Shown one piece after another: positions 7,719-13,209 of a stretch of DNA of 34,641 nucleotides. The notes beneath the pieces were generated by a model, which was not told the origin of the DNA, made no database searches, and saw only the letters and a list, made by a program, of their open reading frames with translations. The stretch covers positions 1 through 34,641 of the IMG/VR virus record IMGVR_UViG_3300021343_000009; one strand, written 5' to 3'. Numbering within the stretch: the first letter of the stretch is position 1; each line of letters starts with the position of its first letter. The DNA comes from a virus. The position numbers and the translations under genes are program-made.

Positions 7719-8402
7719 CTATTTGGCAGCCTGAGCCGCAACCTCGTGCGCATCCGACACATCAGCGAGCACGTCATCCCCGGGCCACATCTCGTGGGCC
7801 AGCGTCTCCATCTCGTCGAAGATGCCGGCGTACCGCTGGCGAACCTCGCGGAGGGTGCTGTGCTCCAGAGCGTCATGCTCCAGGGGCACCCGCGTGGAGA
7901 GGTTCAGGATGGTGCGGCTGGCTTCCTTGAGCCGGCTGGTGGCGAGCTGCAGCAGGCCCTCCAGGCGGGCGTTGTTGTGCTGCGCTGCGGCCAGCGACTC
8001 CTGGGCAGTGCGGCGGAAGAAGCGGGCGCTGGCCACCTCTCCCTGGAGGTCGCCGATCCAGTCGTCGAGGTCGACGAGCTGCTCGTACCGGGTCTCCGCG
8101 CCGACGACGTAGTCGGACTCGAGAAGGGCGCTTTCGAGCAGCTGGTCCAGCACGTCGCGGGGCTCGTCGTCCCGGCGCTTGCTCTGTCGCTTGCGGGCGC
8201 CGCAGATGCAGATCGCGCCTTTCTCGATCTGGACAGGGGGGGGAGCGTCCGCGAGAGCTGCCTCGGTCGCGGCCATACAGGAGATTTCACCGGGGATGTC
8301 CGGAATGGCGGACATTTCCTGTCCATCAAGGACCGTGGAACAGCCTGTATGTTCAGTGCGTGCTCCGGACATCGCGGCGGTGTCGGGGGAAGAGTGGACC
8401 AT
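7719..8402 (-). CDS. First gene of the left operon, coiled-coil protein
   Basis: A 227-residue protein of unknown role. The first 50 residues look disordered. A small CICGARKRQSKRRDDE basic segment with two cysteines (about 65-80) leads into a long helical coiled-coil region to the end (LDDWIGDLQGEVASARFFRR, AQHNNARLEGLLQLATSRLK). The ATG at 8402 is preferred because GGAGG lies five bases upstream and a TATAGT -10 lies just before it. A GTG at 8462 falls inside the operator and promoter. Internal ATGs at codons 11 and 30 are alternatives, and the N-terminal part overlaps a group of TGTCC half-sites. Confidence 0.65.
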   Translation of the reverse strand: MVHSSPDTAAMSGARTEHTGCSTVLDGQEMSAIPDIPGEISCMAATEAALADAPPPVQIEKGAICICGARKRQSKRRDDEPRDVLDQLLESALLESDYVVGAETRYEQLVDLDDWIGDLQGEVASARFFRRTAQESLAAAQHNNARLEGLLQLATSRLKEASRTILNLSTRVPLEHDALEHSTLREVRQRYAGIFDEMETLAHEMWPGDDVLADVSDAHEVAAQAAK

Positions 8403-8414
8403 TGGGGCCTCCGG

Positions 8415-8430
8415 TGTGAGGAACACTATA
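8415..8430 (+). promoter_or_regulatory. Operator-like motif O1
   Basis: TGTGAGGAACACTATA. It matches O2 (8451-8466) at 14 of 16 positions and O3 (8998-9013) at 13 of 16. It overlaps the -10 and start of the leftward promoter. The likely ligands are the two helix-turn-helix proteins encoded next to it. The repeats are seen directly; binding is inferred. Confidence 0.65.
8425..8430 (-). promoter_or_regulatory. Candidate early-left promoter, -10 element
   Basis: Reading leftward, TATAGT lies about 22 bases before the ATG at 8402. The predicted start near 8418 leaves a leader of about 16 bases that contains GGAGG. The -10 is part of operator O1. No convincing -35 is found at 17-18 bases (ACATCT or AACATC), so the promoter may be weak, activated, or rely on other contacts. 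A second TATAGT at 8461-8466 inside O2 is an alternative -10. Confidence 0.5.
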
Positions 8431-8450
8431 CCTGTACCGGGCGCACCAGA

Positions 8451-8466
8451 TGTTAGCAACACTATA
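8451..8466 (+). promoter_or_regulatory. Operator-like motif O2
   Basis: TGTTAGCAACACTATA. Its first 11 bases, TGTT-AGC-AACA, form a perfect inverted repeat, the expected shape for a dimeric helix-turn-helix protein. It starts 36 bp from O1 in the same orientation and would cover the -35 region of the leftward promoter. Confidence 0.65.
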
Positions 8467-8494
8467 TCTTCGATTTCTTCACCGGGAGGATCAT

Positions 8495-8710
8495 GTGATC
8501 CCCAACGACCCTCAGCGCGACGCGCTTCTCGGCCATGTCATGGTGGCGGCCGCCTCCGCCCCTCGATGGAAGCTCCGGGTGGTCGCCCTGGTGCTGTGGG
8601 CGCTCAGAGAGGCCCCGTGGCCGCGGTCAACTCCGCGCGAGCGCCTCAACCATCACCCTGATGGCGTGCCGCTGGGACGAGTTGATGGAACCAGCGTGGT
8701 CCCGAAGTAG
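8495..8710 (+). CDS. Possible small gene antisense to the repressor 3' end
   Basis: A 71-residue reading frame starting at a GTG four bases after GGGAGGA, one of the best ribosome sites in the window. The product is basic and contains WKLRVVALVLWALREAPWP, a mildly hydrophobic helix. It lies where lambda-like phages carry accessory lysogeny genes, between the left operator and the repressor. Its last 84 bases run antisense to the repressor gene. No clear rightward promoter is seen in front of it. It could be a real small gene or a chance frame with a good ribosome site. Confidence 0.42.
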   Translation: MIPNDPQRDALLGHVMVAAASAPRWKLRVVALVLWALREAPWPRSTPRERLNHHPDGVPLGRVDGTSVVPK

Positions 8711-8962
8711 CGAGACCAGCTCCTCGATTTCGGCGTCCCCGGAGGAAGCGGTATCGGCTTCCTCTTCCTCTGGAACCAGCGCCCACCGCGCCTTCAGCGC
8801 ATGAGCCGCCGTCTGGATCTTCTCGATACTCAGCTCGTGTCGCCCGGTCTCAAAGTGAGACACCATCCCAGGCGTGACACCAATGGCGTCCCCCAGGTCT
8901 TTCTGGGTCAACCGCCGACGCTTCCGGAGCGCGGCAACCTGAACTCGTAGCAAGTCACTCAT
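8627..8962 (-). CDS. Helix-turn-helix repressor (CI-like)
   Basis: A 111-residue XRE-family protein. Residues about 1-60 hold the helix-turn-helix (LRKRRRLTQKDLGDAIGVTP, then MVSHFETGRHELSIEKIQTA). An acidic linker (PEEEEADTASSGDAEIEEL) and a C-terminal helix that could dimerise follow. It is shorter than lambda CI and has no LexA-like self-cleavage domain, so induction must differ from RecA-stimulated autocleavage. The ATG at 8962 has no Shine-Dalgarno, and a -10-like TACACT ends six bases before it, suggesting a leaderless message. Its recognition-helix stretch nearly equals that of the Cro-like protein. Confidence 0.88.
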   Translation of the reverse strand: MSDLLRVQVAALRKRRRLTQKDLGDAIGVTPGMVSHFETGRHELSIEKIQTAAHALKARWALVPEEEEADTASSGDAEIEELVSLLRDHAGSINSSQRHAIRVMVEALARS

Positions 8963-8968
8963 CCGCGG

Positions 8969-8974
8969 AGTGTA
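8969..8974 (-). promoter_or_regulatory. Candidate repressor-maintenance promoter, leaderless
   Basis: Leftward TACACT lies exactly six bases before the repressor ATG, so transcription would begin at or next to the A of the ATG. No -35 resembling TTGACA is visible, as expected for a promoter that needs activation. O3 lies 24 bases upstream of this element, a place from which bound repressor could stimulate it. Confidence 0.45.
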
Positions 8975-8986
8975 TGACGACCCGGC

Positions 8987-9015
8987 TTGCGCCCGGATGT
9001 GAGGGTCGCTATAGT
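8987..9015 (+). promoter_or_regulatory. Early-right promoter
   Basis: TTGCGC, a 17-base spacer and TATAGT, facing the Cro-like gene. The predicted start is near 9021-9022, giving a leader of about 15 bases with AGGAG at 9027-9031 before the GTG at 9037. Operator O3 covers the spacer end and most of the -10. The same TTGCGC-17-base layout recurs at the late promoter. Confidence 0.72.
8998..9013 (+). promoter_or_regulatory. Operator-like motif O3
   Basis: TGTGAGGGTCGCTATA. It matches O1 at 13 of 16 positions, with the TGTGAGG and CTATA blocks identical. It overlaps the -10 of the early-right promoter, so a bound protein would block it. Confidence 0.62.
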
Positions 9016-9036
9016 TAGTGCAGCTCAGGAGCTGCC

Positions 9037-9282
9037 GTGTCCCGACTTCGCGAACTCCGCCGCCAGGCGGGCCTCACCCAGACCTCCCTGGCTGCGGAGC
9101 TGGAGGTGACCACGTCAGCCATCTCGCACTTCGAGACTGGCCGGCACGCTCCCTCCACGTCCACCACACGCCGCATCGCCGAGGTTCTTGCACCGCGGCT
9201 GAACCGGACCGTGCGGGACGTCGCGGGGGAGCTGGTGGTGGACTCGGGCAGCTCAGCACAGACTGTGGGGGAGGCAGCGTGA
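9037..9282 (+). CDS. Cro-like helix-turn-helix protein
   Basis: An 81-residue XRE-family protein, first gene of the rightward operon and divergent from the repressor. The helix-turn-helix is at about residues 3-50 (LRELRRQAGLTQTSLAAELE, then AISHFETGRHAPSTSTTRRI). The stretch SHFETGRH is identical in the repressor, which supports shared operators. The GTG at 9037 is five bases after AGGAG. Placement and size are those of a Cro-type protein, which would repress the early promoters during lytic growth. Its C-terminal 25 residues look disordered. Confidence 0.85.
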   Translation: MSRLRELRRQAGLTQTSLAAELEVTTSAISHFETGRHAPSTSTTRRIAEVLAPRLNRTVRDVAGELVVDSGSSAQTVGEAA

Positions 9283-9716
9283 TTGCTGAACAGACCATCA
9301 GTGTTCGTCGGGCCAAGGAACTGGGGGCTGACCCTGCAGAGCTGAATCGGTGCGTGGAGAGGTCCAACCGGCTGAATCTCTACGCGAACGCCGCAGACAT
9401 CCAGCCCGCCATCGTTGGGCAGGACGGTCGTGACTCAGGCTCAGTGGAAGACCGCCTTGACCGCATCGAACACATGCTGTGCGTACTGCTTGCTCAGCTT
9501 GACCCTCGCCCCGAAGCAAACACGCCCCTGCCAGACATCACCCGTGAGCGTCTGCGCACCATCCGGTGCGTCCAAGGCGAGGCCGCGCGCGCGGCGGCTG
9601 CTTACCGTCGTGCTTGGCTGGTGCAGTCCGCCAAGGACCGCGGCCTAGTTGGGGAGGACGAGAAGGGCGTCACAAGCGACCGTCACGGCAACATCACCAT
9701 CCACAGGGCCGGGTGA
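9279..9716 (+). CDS. Unknown 145-residue protein after the Cro-like gene
   Basis: Not recognised. It contains a helical N-terminal part (VRRAKELGADPAELNRCVER), a DRLDRIEHMLCVLLAQLDPR segment that may form a coiled coil, and a basic helix (RVQGEAARAAAAYRRAW-like) near the C-terminus. It is coupled to the Cro-like gene by a GTGA overlap and has GGAGGCAGC as its ribosome site. The frame open back to 9018 overlaps the Cro-like gene. Its 3' end overlaps the opposing gene at 9645-10124 by 72 bases. Confidence 0.6.
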   Translation: MIAEQTISVRRAKELGADPAELNRCVERSNRLNLYANAADIQPAIVGQDGRDSGSVEDRLDRIEHMLCVLLAQLDPRPEANTPLPDITRERLRTIRCVQGEAARAAAAYRRAWLVQSAKDRGLVGEDEKGVTSDRHGNITIHRAG

Positions 9717-10124
9717 GCCCGTGATTGTCGTCTTGATGACGATGTGTGCCGCTGGGTTGGACTGCAGGACCCTCGTGCCGTTGCGCAGCGTGAACCAGTC
9801 GTGCCCAGCTGGTTCGGCAGGGTCCGGTTCTGCGATGGGTGTTGCTGGCCATGCCGAGGGCACGAAAGTGGTCTCCAAGCGACCTGTACCGTTCAACAGG
9901 TTGGCGGCCTCGACAGCCGCGTTCAGGCCAGCAAGCGCGTTGCCAACGATGCGCCTCCCGGTCGCCTCTTCGTCCTGGGCAAACGCAGCGATGAGCATGG
10001 GCTCGAAGGTCGTTCGCTTGCCTCGCAGAATGGCCGTTCCGATGTGGGTCGGACCAGGCTCGCTGCCCGTCAGCCAGACGTCTTCCGTCGGCATGTCGAC
10101 GTACTCGATGAATGGGGTTTGCAT
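9645..10124 (-). CDS. Opposing gene 1 (moron-like), unknown function
   Basis: A 159-residue protein on the strand opposite to the early-right operon. It reads like a folded protein: an N-terminal segment (MQTPFIEYVDMPTEDVWLTG), a helix (RRIVGNALAGLNAAVEAANL) and beta-rich parts (WFTLRNGTRVLQSN, HIVIKTTITG, DVAVTVACDALLVLP). The ATG at 10124 follows AAGGACTCAAC. No family is recognised. Reversed single genes inside phage operons are often expressed from the prophage and alter the host or exclude other phages; this is inference. The plus strand is also open here, but its product is Ser/Ala/Arg/Pro-rich filler. Confidence 0.62.
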   Translation of the reverse strand: MQTPFIEYVDMPTEDVWLTGSEPGPTHIGTAILRGKRTTFEPMLIAAFAQDEEATGRRIVGNALAGLNAAVEAANLLNGTGRLETTFVPSAWPATPIAEPDPAEPAGHDWFTLRNGTRVLQSNPAAHIVIKTTITGSPGPVDGDVAVTVACDALLVLPN

Positions 10125-10133
10125 GTTGAGTCC
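10124..10133 (+). repeat. Direct repeat TGTTGAGTCC, left copy
   Basis: The same 10 bases recur at 10224-10233, exactly 100 bp away. The two copies flank the gap between the reversed gene (start 10124) and the next rightward gene (start 10234), touching both start codons. They could be a regulatory pair or traces of gene insertion. Confidence 0.55.
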
Positions 10134-10223
10134 TTGGCTGGCCGCAAGCATCCGTGCTGCGGGTCAGCGGCTCCGGTCTATCGCCTCACCCCCGGCCGTG
10201 ACGACCCGGTGGGCGCGTCCCTG

Positions 10224-10233
10224 TGTTGAGTCC
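10224..10233 (+). repeat. Direct repeat TGTTGAGTCC, right copy
   Basis: Identical to 10124-10133 and immediately before the ATG at 10234. The 90 bases between the copies hold no gene and no convincing promoter; a leftward GATAGA is the best -10 guess. Confidence 0.55.
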
Positions 10234-10407
10234 ATGCGCGCCACCTCTCAGGGCCTGGGGGTCCTCATTCCCGAGGCCATCGTCGGCGACGTCCTCACCG
10301 GCCTGGTGGTTCCAGAGGCCGACGACTTCGGGTCCAGCGGTGGCTCCCAGCGGCCCCTACGGCCCGCCCCCACCGATTCTTCCAACCTCATCGAGGAGGC
10401 GGCGTGA
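10234..10407 (+). CDS. Small unknown protein
   Basis: A 57-residue protein, not recognised. It has a hydrophobic-alternating stretch (GVLIPEAIVGDVLTGLVVPE) and an acidic, proline-rich end (EEAA). The ATG at 10234 lacks a strong Shine-Dalgarno; only TTGAG precedes it. The frame stays open upstream, antisense to the reversed gene, but no better start is seen. Its stop overlaps the GTG of the next gene in GAGGCGGCGTGA. Confidence 0.48.
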   Translation: MRATSQGLGVLIPEAIVGDVLTGLVVPEADDFGSSGGSQRPLRPAPTDSSNLIEEAA

Positions 10408-10688
10408 CTACTGAACATGAGAACAGCCCCCAGGCGACCGTCGACTGGCTCCGAGAGGAACTGGCACACCTCATCGACAACGGGCACTCCACCGTGTCGG
10501 CTGCGGCGCTCGCGCGGGTGCTAGGCGGTGGTGAGGCCCGGTGCCTCGCGCCGGGGCTCAAGGGGCTGCACCGGTCGCCGGAGGCTCGTCTGAGCGCGTT
10601 GCGCCAGGAGAAGTGGCACGAGAACCGGGAGTGGCCACCGCCGGGGACGGACCTTGCGAGGCGGATGGCGAATCGGGAGGTTGCGTGA
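10404..10688 (+). CDS. Unknown 94-residue protein
   Basis: Not recognised. An N-terminal helix (QATVDWLREELAHLIDNGHS) and an alanine-rich segment (TVSAAALARVLGGGEARC) could form a small helical DNA- or protein-binding unit. A basic tryptophan-containing tail (ALRQEKWHENREWPPPG) follows. It is translationally coupled on both sides through RTGA overlaps. Its place just after the switch suggests an early regulatory or host-directed role, unproven. Confidence 0.55.
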   Translation: MTTEHENSPQATVDWLREELAHLIDNGHSTVSAAALARVLGGGEARCLAPGLKGLHRSPEARLSALRQEKWHENREWPPPGTDLARRMANREVA

Positions 10689-11104
10689 CCATTCACCTTG
10701 TCGCCAATCAGCGGGTCCGGTCCACCCTCAGCCTTCCGGACCTTGAGGATCCCGCGGCCTCGGAGGCCGCAGTCGGCTCCTATGTGCGGGCGCTCAAGGC
10801 TGCGGGGATGAAGCCTCTTGGGCCCGCAGACGTGGTCGCCTGGCTGCAGGAAGAGGCGAGCCTTCTCGCCGACGAGGCGGCCCCTATGCTTGTGCCTCTT
10901 GCAGCCCTCCGATGCGCCCTGAGTGGCGGAACCGTTGAGTGCCTCGGTGGTGGACGGGGAGTTCGCTTTTCCTCAGCGAGGACATTCCACGAGGCGCACC
11001 TCTTCCAGGCGCTGCTGATTCATCACGGCGGCGCCGACGAACTCCCCATCCTCTATCCAGGCATCTTCCGGCACGAGCTGCTGCCTCAGGAACGCCAGCC
11101 ATGA
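10685..11104 (+). CDS. Unknown 139-residue protein
   Basis: Not recognised. It has a beta-type N-terminus (TIHLVANQRVRSTLSLPDLE), a helical middle (GSYVRALKAAGMKPLGPADV, VVAWLQEEASLLADEAAPML) and a C-terminal part with FHEAHLFQALLIHHGG. The GTG at 10685 follows GGAGGTTGC and overlaps the upstream stop. It is followed, five bases on, by the end of the reversed gene at 11110-11634, so the two genes converge. Confidence 0.58.
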   Translation: MTIHLVANQRVRSTLSLPDLEDPAASEAAVGSYVRALKAAGMKPLGPADVVAWLQEEASLLADEAAPMLVPLAALRCALSGGTVECLGGGRGVRFSSARTFHEAHLFQALLIHHGGADELPILYPGIFRHELLPQERQP

Positions 11105-11109
11105 CCACC

Positions 11110-11634
11110 TCAAGGGTTCGGTGGCCGCGCCCAGATGCACGTAGCGGTGACTCGGAGCAGCATCACATCGCCTCCCTGGTGGTGTGCGGTGAGGCTGCCC
11201 CCCACCCGGAGGTGACCATCCCCCATCGGAGCGACCTTGGGTCGCGGGCAATTCGGCCAGCGGATGAGGTGCTTGAAGGTGCGCCCTCCGCGCTGTTCCA
11301 CCATCTGGGCTCTCCATCCCTCGTAGAAGAAGATGTCGAGCAGCCAGTCGGGCGCATCGACGTACTCTTCATCGAGAGGGTTGGGGGCGTTGGGTTTGGG
11401 CACCATGTTCTCCAGCACCATCACCGCAGCAATAGGCGGGAGTTGGTGGTTTCCAGCAAACGTGCGAATGAACTCCGGCTGCCGGTAGAGCGCCTTCAAC
11501 GAGGCGACAGCTTGGGTCCACGATGCTGTGAGCGTTGCAACGCCAAGCTCCTGTGGCTGGTTGTGAAACACAAGCAGGTCGCCCGTTCCGGCCGCATCGG
11601 GCCACTCGACATTCCAGACATTGTTTGGAGTCAT
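11110..11634 (-). CDS. Opposing gene 2 (moron-like), unknown function
   Basis: A 174-residue protein reversed within the early-right operon. It is rich in W, F and Y and looks folded (DLLVFHNQPQELGVATLTAS, DAPDWLLDIFFYEGWRAQMV, RTFKHLIRWPNCPRP). The ATG at 11634 follows AGAGGACTG. The plus strand is open through the same stretch (11101-11730) with coupled-looking ends, but that product has the poor amphipathy of an antisense frame. No family is recognised. Like the other reversed gene, it may be expressed on its own in the prophage. Confidence 0.62.
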   Translation of the reverse strand: MTPNNVWNVEWPDAAGTGDLLVFHNQPQELGVATLTASWTQAVASLKALYRQPEFIRTFAGNHQLPPIAAVMVLENMVPKPNAPNPLDEEYVDAPDWLLDIFFYEGWRAQMVEQRGGRTFKHLIRWPNCPRPKVAPMGDGHLRVGGSLTAHHQGGDVMLLRVTATCIWARPPNP

Positions 11635-11726
11635 CAGTCCTCTTTCGACTCCAGGGCCAGCACCGCCCCCCTTCTGAGTCGGCGCGACCGTACCACGCTC
11701 GACTCGACCCGGGTCCGGGAGGCCGC

Positions 11727-11915
11727 ATGACCTCAGCCCTTCGCGCATCCCTCAACAGCCTCTGGAGCAAGCTCGACGGCATGCACCGCACCGGCTTCGC
11801 CATCCTCGAAGAACTGCGCGCCCTCCGTCGCGACATCCGCGAGGCGCACGGGCTCGACCGCCAGCAGCCGCCCCGCAAGCAGGTCGCCGGCGACCGCGCC
11901 CGCCCCGCCTGCTGA
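11727..11915 (+). CDS. Small basic helical protein
   Basis: A 62-residue protein. Residues 1-45 form an amphipathic helix or helical hairpin (SALRASLNSLWSKLDGMHRT, FAILEELRALRRDIREAHGL), followed by a basic disordered tail. It resembles the short coiled-coil proteins common in phage early operons. The ATG follows GGAGGCCGC, the second junction type of this window, although no rightward gene ends there now. Function is unknown. Confidence 0.58.
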   Translation: MTSALRASLNSLWSKLDGMHRTGFAILEELRALRRDIREAHGLDRQQPPRKQVAGDRARPAC

Positions 11916-11922
11916 CTTCTCC

Positions 11923-11934
11923 GGCCCCATCCGC
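11923..11934 (+). repeat. Inverted repeat, left arm
   Basis: GGCCCCATCCGC, the exact reverse complement of 11987-11998. The arms are separated by 52 bases in the 113-base gap before the methyltransferase gene. No T-run follows, so a simple terminator is unlikely; a protein-binding site or long RNA stem is possible. Confidence 0.7.
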
Positions 11935-11986
11935 TGGCACGCCGCCCATGTGATTCCCCTCCGGTCTTCCCCACTGACCAGCGCCC

Positions 11987-11998
11987 GCGGATGGGGCC
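11987..11998 (+). repeat. Inverted repeat, right arm
   Basis: GCGGATGGGGCC, a perfect 12-base partner of 11923-11934. It ends 30 bases before the methyltransferase ATG, so an RNA stem here could affect its expression. Confidence 0.7.
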
Positions 11999-12028
11999 TC
12001 TCCCACCTTCTCGATTCGAGCAGACAAC

Positions 12029-12715
12029 ATGCCCGGCCCCGACCCGCTCGACCGCTGCTACACGCCCAAGGCGCTCGCCCAGGCCATTGTCGACCAGCTC
12101 GACATCCGGCCCGGCGACACCGTGCTTGAAGGCGCGGTGGGCTCCGGCGCGTTCGTCGAGGCCCTGCTCGCCGCGGGCGCCGACCTGTGGGTCAACGACC
12201 TCGACCCCGACGCTGCCGGCCTGAGGATGGTGGCGCCCGAGCGGGCCAGCCAGGCCGACTTCGGGCAGTGGGACGCCGAACGGCCGGCATCGTGGCCGGT
12301 GCGCTTCGATTGGATCATCGGCAACCCGCCGTTCAAGCGGGCTGACGAGCATGTCGCGGTGGCCTTTCGCCACGCACGGCGGGTGTGTTTCATCCTGCGG
12401 TCCACCTGGTACGGCGCGGGCTTCCGGGCTGACCTGCTCAACATCATGATCCCCCAACGGAAGACGCTGCCTGGCCCGCGTCCCCCGTTCCGGCTGGACC
12501 GCAAATCCCCTGACCCCGCACCCCCGTTGGTTGTGGACTGGAAGGTCGGGGTGCCCGGCCCCGCATCCAACCGAGTCCTCAAGTGGAAGGACGTGCGCGC
12601 TCCGCGAGGCGCATCCGCCATCGCACACAAGCACCTCGTCCGAGCCTCCCAAGTCTGGGCCGAGCGGGCGACCGAACTGGCACCGGTAGAACGACCGCGA
12701 CTGGAGGTCCGATGA
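12029..12715 (+). CDS. Adenine-N6-type DNA methyltransferase
   Basis: A 228-residue S-adenosylmethionine-dependent methyltransferase. It has an N-terminal YTPKALAQAIVDQL segment, motif I as EGAVGSGAF (34-42), an acidic NDLDP loop (56-60) and the catalytic motif IV GNPPF (98-102), which fits N6-adenine enzymes. The target-recognition part is short and probably lies in the C-terminal half (proline-rich, VVDWKVGVPGPASNRVLKWK). It may protect phage DNA or mark replication sites. The ATG has only a weak ribosome site and follows the inverted-repeat gap. The family call is secure; the target is unknown. Confidence 0.85.
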   Translation: MPGPDPLDRCYTPKALAQAIVDQLDIRPGDTVLEGAVGSGAFVEALLAAGADLWVNDLDPDAAGLRMVAPERASQADFGQWDAERPASWPVRFDWIIGNPPFKRADEHVAVAFRHARRVCFILRSTWYGAGFRADLLNIMIPQRKTLPGPRPPFRLDRKSPDPAPPLVVDWKVGVPGPASNRVLKWKDVRAPRGASAIAHKHLVRASQVWAERATELAPVERPRLEVR

Positions 12716-13209
12716 CGATGATCTACCCCCCGCCCATCTTCGCCATCGACCCCGGACCCGAGACCTCTGGGTTCGTCCGCTACGAGTGCGGGCGGGTGTG
12801 TGCGACGAAGAAGGCCGCGACGCTCGACCAGGTCCGCGCCTACATCGAGTCGCTGCCCTCCCACACCATCATCGCCTGCGAGCGCGTCCAGTCCTACGGC
12901 ATCGCTGGCGTCTCGCTGCTTCGTACGTCCGAGGTGGTGGGCCGCATCCAGGAGATCTGCCGCGACCGCGAGCTCGTGCTGATGTTCCGCCGCGAGGTGC
13001 TCCAAGAGCTGGACATCTCCGGCAAGGGCAACCGCGATGCGCTGGTCCGCCAGCGCTGCATCGAGATCCACGGTGGACCCAAGGCGGCCAAGGGAACACG
13101 ACACGACCGGGGCCCTCTCTACGGAGTGGCCGGGCACGCCTGGCAGGCACTCGGGCTTGGGTTGGCTGTGCTGGCCAAGCGCGAGCGGGACCTGCGGAGT
13201 GCCGCATGA
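12712..13209 (+). CDS. RuvC-like Holliday junction nuclease
   Basis: A 165-residue RNase H-fold nuclease that probably resolves branched DNA from replication or RecT recombination. Visible motifs are FAIDPGPETSGFVRY with the first acidic residue, IIACERVQSYGIAG with the second, and GVAGHAWQALGLGLA at the C-terminus. In this last motif histidine and glutamine stand near the place of the usual final aspartates. Related phage proteins show a similar G-x-x-x-H pattern. The ATG overlaps the methyltransferase stop and follows GGAGGTCCG. Confidence 0.78.
   Translation: MTMIYPPPIFAIDPGPETSGFVRYECGRVCATKKAATLDQVRAYIESLPSHTIIACERVQSYGIAGVSLLRTSEVVGRIQEICRDRELVLMFRREVLQELDISGKGNRDALVRQRCIEIHGGPKAAKGTRHDRGPLYGVAGHAWQALGLGLAVLAKRERDLRSAA

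Noticed and set aside
9721-10407. Plus-strand frame through the reversed gene 1 region
   Set aside because: The product is rich in S, A, R and P with little amphipathic pattern, while the leftward protein looks folded. Only the last 57 codons are kept as a gene.
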